The notes beneath the pieces are model-generated. The model did not search any database, had not been told where the DNA came from, and saw only the letters and a program-made list of their open reading frames with translations. Shown here piece by piece: positions 1 to 5,187 of a DNA stretch of 5,187 nucleotides. The stretch's first letter is position 1; the number at the start of each line of letters is the position of its first letter. Location of the stretch: contig JAPJMP010000026.1 of NCBI GenBank assembly GCA_026461645.1, forward strand, positions 1 through 5,187. The letters run 5' to 3'. This DNA comes from Burkholderiales bacterium. GTDB taxonomy: Bacteria > Pseudomonadota > Gammaproteobacteria > Burkholderiales > UBA11063. The translations under genes were made by a program, and so were the position numbers.

Positions 1-59
1 CTATTGAGCTAAACATTAACAACTTTAATACTCATAAATTATAGTTTAGAACATATGAG

Positions 60-105
60 ATAGCCTAAATTCCATCAAATTGATATTTTTTGAAACTTAG
101 GCTAT
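60..105 (-). terminator. Stem-loop downstream of sodB, possible terminator
   Basis: ATAGCCTAA (60-68) and TTAGGCTAT (97-105) are perfect 9-bp inverted repeats separated by 28 nt. The loop may fold further (TTC 70-72 with GAA 92-94). It lies 54 nt beyond the sodB stop. Neither strand has a classic T tract directly after the stem; on the plus strand a T-rich stretch (ATTTTAAG, then ATTTTT to 126) follows within about 20 nt. It may be a terminator, a bidirectional terminator for an unseen convergent gene to the left, or an RNA 3' end stabiliser. No gene is supported in 1-159. Confidence 0.35.
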
Positions 106-159
106 AAGATAATTTTAAGAATTTTTATAATATATTATGCGTATTGCAGCTACTAATAT

Positions 160-738
160 TTATGCAAAATTTTTAGCAACAAAATCCCAATTCACAATTT
201 TCCAAAACGCATCTAAATAATTTGGACGACTATTACGATAATCAATGTAATACGCATGTTCCCAAACATCACAAGTTAACAGTGGAATATTGGCTGTGGT
301 TAATGGTGTGGCTGCATTAGATGTAGACACTAATTCCAATTCACCAGAAGCATTTTTAACCAACCAACCCCATCCTGAACCAAAAGTAGTTATGCATGTT
401 TGGTTAAATGCTTTTTTAAACTCTTCAAAAGAACCCCATTTTTTATTGATTGCTTCTAAAAGTTTACCTGATGGAGCTTGAGCACTATTAGGTGTTAAGC
501 AATGCCAGTAGAATGTATGATTCCAAATTTGGGCGGCATTATTAAATACGCCTCCATTTGATTTTTTAATAATTTCTTCTAAACTAAGATTTTCAAACTC
601 AGTCCCCTTGATTAAATTATTAAGATTAGTTATATAGGTTTGATGATGCTTGCCATAATGAAATTCTAATGTTTCTTTAGATAAATATGGTGCCAATTGA
701 TCCAGTTGATACGGAAGTACCGGTAATTTATGTTCCAT
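160..738 (-). CDS. sodB: Superoxide dismutase, iron type
   Basis: SodB is a cytosolic enzyme that converts superoxide to oxygen and hydrogen peroxide. The 192-residue product matches E. coli SodB (193) almost end to end. The metal ligands are all present at the family positions: His27 (in FHYGKHH), His74 (in NHTFYWH), Asp157 and His161 (in [13 protein letters not shown]). Iron rather than manganese type is indicated by Gln70 in NNAAQIWNH, and by Ala142 at the site where MnSOD carries its active-site Gln. There is no signal peptide, so it is cytosolic. Cys80, Cys115 and Cys156 are present; none is a ligand. The ATG at 738 is supported by a strong Shine-Dalgarno 6 nt upstream and by alignment to the family N-terminus. 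It lies 120 nt after recG in the same direction, with its own promoter candidate, so it is probably transcribed separately. Some SODs of this family are cambialistic, so the metal is inferred from residues only. Confidence 0.98.
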   Translation of the reverse strand: MEHKLPVLPYQLDQLAPYLSKETLEFHYGKHHQTYITNLNNLIKGTEFENLSLEEIIKKSNGGVFNNAAQIWNHTFYWHCLTPNSAQAPSGKLLEAINKKWGSFEEFKKAFNQTCITTFGSGWGWLVKNASGELELVSTSNAATPLTTANIPLLTCDVWEHAYYIDYRNSRPNYLDAFWKIVNWDFVAKNFA

Positions 739-744
739 GAAAAA

Positions 745-751
745 CTCCTCT
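745..751 (-). promoter_or_regulatory. sodB ribosome binding site
   Basis: The minus strand reads AGAGGAG, 6 nt before the sodB ATG. This is a near-consensus Shine-Dalgarno and it fixes the start at 738. It contrasts with recG, which has no clear site. Confidence 0.85.
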
Positions 752-774
752 AAGAATACAAATATTAATTAATT

Positions 775-783
775 ATTATACCA
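775..783 (-). promoter_or_regulatory. Candidate sodB promoter, extended -10
   Basis: The minus strand reads TGGTATAAT, a perfect TATAAT preceded by the TGn extension recognised by sigma-70 family factors. No good -35 exists at 17 nt (AATTTA); TTAGAC occurs but only 14 nt upstream. Extended -10 promoters can work without a -35. Transcription would begin near 768, giving a leader of about 30 nt that includes the ribosome binding site. In AT-rich DNA a TATAAT alone means little; the TGn match and the position between recG and sodB raise the odds. Confidence 0.55.
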
Positions 784-829
784 TGAATATATCTGTCTAA
801 ATTTTTAGATTTTATTCAATAAATATTAA

Positions 830-845
830 ATTGCAAAATTGCAAT
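830..845 (-). terminator. Weak inverted repeat after recG, possible terminator
   Basis: ATTGCAA and TTGCAAT form a perfect inverted repeat (a 6-bp stem with a 4-nt loop when folded) 13 nt beyond the recG stop. On the minus strand it is followed by TTTAATATTTATT, T-rich but not an uninterrupted T run. The stem is short and low in G+C, so termination would be weak at best. It could equally be a chance palindrome in AT-rich sequence. Confidence 0.25.
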
Positions 846-858
846 ATGTCCAATCAAT

Positions 859-2877
859 TTATACACTCAAATACTTATCTTGATTGTGATGCCATAAATT
901 AATATGTAGTTGAGGAATACTAGATTGCTCTGTAGCAATTATTTTAACTAGTTCTTTTGCCTTTTTTAGTAAATCTAAATCTTGTTCTAAATTGGCAAAT
1001 TTAAGATTAGGTAACCCACTTTGTTTATAACCAAGAATTTCTCCAGGTCCACGCAATAGTAAATCATTATCAGCAATGGCAAAACCATCAGAATTTTCAT
1101 AAATTACCTTAAGTCTTTTTTGTGCGATTTCACTTACTGGACTTTGATAAAGTAAGACACATTGACTTTGAATATTTCCTCGCCCAACCCTACCACGCAA
1201 TTGATGCAATTGTGACAACCCCATTCTTTCACTATGTTCAATAATCATTACGCTGGCATTTGGTACGTCAACTCCAACCTCAATTACTGTTGTAGCAATT
1301 AATAATTTAATCTGCTGATCACGAAAATCATCCATAATTTTAGACTTTTCCGCGGCTTTAATCTTTCCATGGATTAATGCAACTTTAATCCTAGGTAATT
1401 TTAAACACATTTCCTCATACACATTTTGCACATTTTCCAAATTTAATTTTTCAGATTCTTCAATTAATGGACACACCCAGTACGCTTGACCACCACTGGT
1501 ACAGTGAGAATCTATAAAGTTAATTACTTCATGACGCCTATTATTATTGACTAATAAAGTTTTAATTGGCACACGACCAATAGGCAGTTCATTAATTGTT
1601 GAAATATCTAAATTAGAAAAATAACTCATAGCTAATGTTCGTGGAATTGGCGTTGCTGACATCATTAGTTGATGCGGATTAATACCTTTGAGTTGTAATT
1701 GTAAGCGTTGTTCGACTCCAAATCGATGCTGCTCGTCAATCACCACTAATGCAAGATTATTAAATTCAACATTTTTCTGAAAAACCGCATGGGTACCAAT
1801 GATTATATTTGCAGCTCCTGAGGCAATACTTGAATATGCAGCACTTCTTTCCTTCGAATTTAAACTTCCAGCTAACCATACAACATTTAAATTAAGATTA
1901 ATTAATAAATTTTTTGTTTTCAAATAATGTTGTTCAGCTAAAATTTCAGTAGGTGCAATAATACAAGCTTGAAAATTATTTTCAACAGCAACTAACATAG
2001 CTAAGGTGGCAACAATTGTTTTACCTGAACCAACATCACCTTGAAGCAAGCGTATCATTTGTGTTGGTTTGGCAATATCTGCATAAATTTCAGCCAACAC
2101 TTGCGTCTGAGATTTGGTAAGTTTATATGGTAATCCATCAAGAAGCTTTCTGGTTAATGTAGCTTTAGGCTTCAAAATTGTTGAGGTTCGACTTACCTTT
2201 TCAAGGTATTTATTGTATAAAATAAATTGCTGTGCTAGTAACTCTTCTAATTTTAAACGTGCAATTGCTTTATTAATGATAGTCGAGCTATTAAATTTGG
2301 CTTGCATCTTATGTAACAAAGTAATTGCCTCAGACAATCTAGGTAAGTCAGGCACATATGTATCAGGAATTAAATCAACCTGCAGCAGATAGTTTAACGC
2401 TTGATCTACTAGACTCATAATTTTTTTTTGCGTAAGGCCTGTAACTGAAGAATATATTGGAGTAAGTGTTTGTGGTAAAGGCTTGCTTTCACTTAATGCT
2501 TTAGGATGAATAATTGATTTGTTTCCATGAAAATCAAGCTTGATTTCACCATAAACTCGAATAGTTTTTCCAATTTTGTATTGCGTTACATAATTAGGGT
2601 AAAAATGAAAAAAAATAAGAACTAAGTTAGATGTTCCATCATTAATTACAACCTGTAATTGCTTAGTTTTATATTTAATTTGATGAACTTGTTGAATAAT
2701 CCCTTGGACAACAACTTTAGTCTCAGGCAAACTTTCAGAAATAGAAGAAATTGTTGTACAATCTTCATATCTTATTGGGATGTGTAATAAAACATCCCAA
2801 TAAGTTTTAAGATTAAGACTATGTAATCTTTCAATTACAGCTGCATCATCCTCGATTAAGCTTAAAACATTAGTCAT
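859..2877 (-). CDS. recG: ATP-dependent DNA helicase RecG
   Basis: RecG is a cytosolic superfamily 2 double-strand DNA translocase that remodels stalled replication forks and branch-migrates recombination intermediates. The protein is 672 residues (E. coli 693) and looks complete. The N-terminal wedge/OB-fold region spans about 1-240 (RYEDCTT near 36, an OB-like segment about 52-125). Helicase motifs follow in order: Walker A GDVGSGKT (280-287), APTEILAEQH (308-317), the DEQH box (381-384), SATPIPRTLA (407-416), ATTVIEVGVDVPNAS (528-542) and motif VI QLHQLRGRVGR (556-566). The RecG-typical TRG region DLLLRGPGEILGYKQSG lies at about 605-621. The ATG is well fixed: the three preceding codons (GTT GGC TGT) are not starts, and before them comes the in-frame fadE stop. 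There is no convincing Shine-Dalgarno, only a GG 4-5 nt upstream. With the 9-nt gap, this suggests translational coupling to fadE. No frameshift or missing motif is visible. Confidence 0.98.
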   Translation of the reverse strand: MTNVLSLIEDDAAVIERLHSLNLKTYWDVLLHIPIRYEDCTTISSISESLPETKVVVQGIIQQVHQIKYKTKQLQVVINDGTSNLVLIFFHFYPNYVTQYKIGKTIRVYGEIKLDFHGNKSIIHPKALSESKPLPQTLTPIYSSVTGLTQKKIMSLVDQALNYLLQVDLIPDTYVPDLPRLSEAITLLHKMQAKFNSSTIINKAIARLKLEELLAQQFILYNKYLEKVSRTSTILKPKATLTRKLLDGLPYKLTKSQTQVLAEIYADIAKPTQMIRLLQGDVGSGKTIVATLAMLVAVENNFQACIIAPTEILAEQHYLKTKNLLINLNLNVVWLAGSLNSKERSAAYSSIASGAANIIIGTHAVFQKNVEFNNLALVVIDEQHRFGVEQRLQLQLKGINPHQLMMSATPIPRTLAMSYFSNLDISTINELPIGRVPIKTLLVNNNRRHEVINFIDSHCTSGGQAYWVCPLIEESEKLNLENVQNVYEEMCLKLPRIKVALIHGKIKAAEKSKIMDDFRDQQIKLLIATTVIEVGVDVPNASVMIIEHSERMGLSQLHQLRGRVGRGNIQSQCVLLYQSPVSEIAQKRLKVIYENSDGFAIADNDLLLRGPGEILGYKQSGLPNLKFANLEQDLDLLKKAKELVKIIATEQSSIPQLHINLWHHNQDKYLSV

Positions 2878-2886
2878 ACAGCCAAC

Positions 2887-5187
2887 TTAAGCTGTTTTTT
2901 TCCAATCTGGATGAGCATTCTTAGGACCTAACTCGTATGGTCCAAATTCATCCACTTGAATTACTTGATTAACCATATCAGCAGTTTCATTAAGCAGCTT
3001 AAGTTCATCTTCAGAAATAATTCCAATATTCTTAGCATCAACGGCCATATCCATCAACTTACCTTTTGCTAACTGCTTCGCGCGAATTGCCTTAATAATC
3101 TTAGCTTTAATATCTTGTGAATTAATTACCGCTTTAAAAGTTAACTCCATTCTTCCGATTAGATCATCAAAACGCTCAGGAACATAGCACATAGATTTAA
3201 ATACATTTCTAGTTTCACAATTATTTAATAAACTATTACTTATTTTAGCTTCTAAATTATCATTTGGTTTTTTATACGGCAAACCATATGGAAATACAGA
3301 GAGCTTTAATAATTTACTAACAAATTTATTTTCAAAATTCGCAATAACATCATCTAAAGCATTTTGAGCATTAAACAAAGCCTGCTCTAAAGACCATTGA
3401 ACAAATATTTCATCACTTAGGCGCTCATTATTATCTTTGAAATATTTTAAAGTTGAACAGGCCATATATAAATAGCTCATAGCATCACCTAATCTTGCTG
3501 ATAATCGCTCTTTACGCTTAAGTTGTGAACCTACTAAAACAATGCTTGCATCAGTTAAAAACGCTAATGCTGATGACAGACGAGTAATTCTCTTATAATA
3601 TACATTAAATTTTGAAGAGGAATAACCGTTAGCAAAAAAGCCACAAGTAAAAGCATGAAATATAGCTCTAATTTTATTTTGACCAAAAGAACCAATAAAG
3701 CCAAACACCGATTTATCAAAATTACGGAAACTTCCATCATCCATTAATGATTCATAGATATTTCTTAAAAATGGATGACATTGCATCATTCCTTGACCAA
3801 AAATCAAAAGATTTCTTGTCATAATATTTGCACCCTCAACGGTAATCCCTACTGGAACTGCTTGATAACTTAAGGCTAAATAATTATTAGGCCCCATAAT
3901 TATGCCTCTGCCGCCATGAATATCCATTGCAGCATTCATTGCTGTTCTTCCGATTTCAGTTAGATGGTACTTAGAAATTGCTGAAGCTACAGCTGGTTTA
4001 ATTCCTAAATCAACAGAACAAACAGTAAACTCACGTGTAGCATTAGCCATATATGCAGCTCCACCAGTTTTACCTAATTGCTCTTCAACCCCTTCAAAAT
4101 TTCCAATTGCTGTATTAAATTGTTCTCTAATTGCAGCATATGCTGAAGATAATACGGCTGATCCAAGAGCTTCAGCAGTACCACATGCAGGTAACGATAT
4201 TGATCTACCAATTGATAAACATTCAACAAGCATTCTCCAACCTTCACCAGCCATTGCCTGACCGCCAATAATCCAATCTATAGGGATAAAAGCTTCTTTA
4301 ATTCTAATCGTACCATTCATAAACGCTTGGTCTAAAGGTAATAAGCGATTACCAATTTCTAAACCTGGATGATCATGCGGTAATAATGCACAGGTAATCC
4401 CAACTTTTCCAACTCCTGCCAGTAAATTATCAGGATCTTCTAATTGAAAAGCCAAACCAACCAATGTTGCAACGGGAGCTAAAGTAATGTAGCGTTTATC
4501 AATATTTAATAGTTTTATCCCCAATACTTTATTGCCATTATATTCACCAAAAGCAACTACGCCTCTATCTGGAATAGAAGTTGCATCTGATCCAGCAGTT
4601 GGACCAGTAAGAGCAAAACAAGGAATTTCAAGCCCCTTGGCTAAGCGTGGTAGAAATTTATTTTTTTGCTCATCGGTTCCGTAATGAAACAATAATTCAC
4701 CAGGGCCTAATGAATTAGGCACCATTACAGTTATTGCTCCGGCAATTGAGCGTGAAGCAATTTTTAACACAACTTGCGAGTGAGCTGCAGCAGAAAAACC
4801 TTTACCACCATATTCTTTTTTAATCACCAAACCCCAAAAGCCTTTTTCACGCATAAAATTCCAGGCTTCTACTGATAAATCTTTTTCCACATGAGTTACT
4901 TTCCACTCATCAATCATATTCAGTAATTGTTCAGTTTCATTAGATAAGAAGCTTTGTTCTTCTTCAGATAACTCAAATTTTTTATAACTATGCAATAAAT
5001 TAAAATTAGGTTTACCTCTAAATATTTCTTTCTCAAACCATGGGTCACCTGCATCTAATGCTAATTTTTCAGTTTCTGAAATTCCTGGTATAACCATTTT
5101 TGCTTTAACATAAATTATTTTACTTAAAATATAACGTAATGGTTTTATATTAAAGAATATAGCAATAAATAAATAAATTATACTAAA
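2887..5187 (-). CDS. fadE: Acyl-CoA dehydrogenase FadE, 5' end cut by window edge
   Basis: FadE is an FAD enzyme, normally anchored at the inner membrane, that makes the trans-2 double bond in acyl-CoA, the first step of fatty-acid beta-oxidation. 766 residues are visible against about 814 in E. coli FadE, so roughly 50 are missing. Numbering from the first visible codon: a hydrophobic stretch (FSIIYLFIAIFF, 1-12) looks like the end of a membrane helix. A basic linker follows, then the dehydrogenase core with PNSLGPGELL (about 157-166), the flavin/substrate loop CFALTGPTAGSDA (190-202), GGRG (425-428) and TVEGAN, whose Glu451 is the likely catalytic base by analogy with MCAD-type enzymes. The remainder matches the FadE-specific C-terminal domain (DUF1974 type). 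The ATG at 5095-5097 is not taken as the start: the frame is open to the edge, the upstream codons align with the E. coli FadE linker, and no Shine-Dalgarno precedes it. recG follows after 9 nt. Family assignment is very secure. Confidence 0.96.
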   Translation of the reverse strand, partial: FSIIYLFIAIFFNIKPLRYILSKIIYVKAKMVIPGISETEKLALDAGDPWFEKEIFRGKPNFNLLHSYKKFELSEEEQSFLSNETEQLLNMIDEWKVTHVEKDLSVEAWNFMREKGFWGLVIKKEYGGKGFSAAAHSQVVLKIASRSIAGAITVMVPNSLGPGELLFHYGTDEQKNKFLPRLAKGLEIPCFALTGPTAGSDATSIPDRGVVAFGEYNGNKVLGIKLLNIDKRYITLAPVATLVGLAFQLEDPDNLLAGVGKVGITCALLPHDHPGLEIGNRLLPLDQAFMNGTIRIKEAFIPIDWIIGGQAMAGEGWRMLVECLSIGRSISLPACGTAEALGSAVLSSAYAAIREQFNTAIGNFEGVEEQLGKTGGAAYMANATREFTVCSVDLGIKPAVASAISKYHLTEIGRTAMNAAMDIHGGRGIIMGPNNYLALSYQAVPVGITVEGANIMTRNLLIFGQGMMQCHPFLRNIYESLMDDGSFRNFDKSVFGFIGSFGQNKIRAIFHAFTCGFFANGYSSSKFNVYYKRITRLSSALAFLTDASIVLVGSQLKRKERLSARLGDAMSYLYMACSTLKYFKDNNERLSDEIFVQWSLEQALFNAQNALDDVIANFENKFVSKLLKLSVFPYGLPYKKPNDNLEAKISNSLLNNCETRNVFKSMCYVPERFDDLIGRMELTFKAVINSQDIKAKIIKAIRAKQLAKGKLMDMAVDAKNIGIISEDELKLLNETADMVNQVIQVDEFGPYELGPKNAHPDWKKTA

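Noticed and set aside
1..16. Possible start of a further minus-strand gene (ATG at 14-16, open to the left edge) or end of a plus-strand gene (TAA at 10-12)
   Set aside because: Only four or five codons are visible, with no ribosome binding site or recognisable residues; nothing can be supported.
127..138. ATAATATATTAT palindrome downstream of sodB
   Set aside because: It is made only of A and T in very AT-rich DNA; such palindromes arise readily by chance and it has no G+C stem to act as a terminator.
290..481. Plus-strand open frame of 63 codons
   Set aside because: It lies wholly inside sodB on the opposite strand; the sodB frame is fully explained by its family, and this frame resembles no protein I know.
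160..738. Manganese-type superoxide dismutase (SodA)
   Set aside because: Gln70 in the NNAAQ motif and the absence of the MnSOD-type Gln near 142 both indicate the iron type.
2114..2392. Plus-strand open frame of 92 codons
   Set aside because: It is antisense to the N-terminal half of recG, with no recognisable domain.
4074..4268. Minus-strand open frame of 64 codons
   Set aside because: It is an out-of-frame shadow inside fadE, where the FadE frame is strongly conserved.

Overview
This is an AT-rich window (about one third G+C by eye) from a gammaproteobacterium. All recognisable genes lie on the minus strand and are tightly packed. In transcription order, right to left, they are fadE (acyl-CoA dehydrogenase, cut by the right edge of the window), recG (ATP-dependent DNA helicase) and sodB (iron superoxide dismutase). 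All three proteins are full-family, intact-looking housekeeping proteins. The large FadE-type acyl-CoA dehydrogenase points to Gammaproteobacteria. The low G+C content and SodB details recalled from Coxiella/Legionella proteins (YWHC after the metal-binding helix, [12 protein letters not shown], a VNWDF-type C-terminus) suggest a Legionellales-like or other host-associated lineage. That placement is inference from memory, not a search result.

Right part (2887-5187): fadE. The reading frame stays open from the first apparent ATG (5097) to the window edge, and the extra residues look like the membrane-anchor and linker region of FadE. The true start therefore lies outside the window. Middle (859-2877): recG starts 9 nt after the fadE stop, in the same reading frame and with no clear Shine-Dalgarno sequence. 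This suggests that fadE and recG are co-transcribed and that recG translation is coupled to fadE. Left part (160-738): sodB, separated from recG by 120 nt that hold an extended -10 promoter candidate, a good ribosome binding site and two short inverted repeats. sodB is therefore probably its own transcription unit.

Downstream of sodB (1-159) no gene can be supported. It holds a perfect 9-bp inverted repeat (60-105) that could end sodB transcription. I found no mobile element, CRISPR array, tRNA/rRNA or obviously new system. The window reads as an ordinary core-genome segment, and the points of interest are gene boundaries and gene order.
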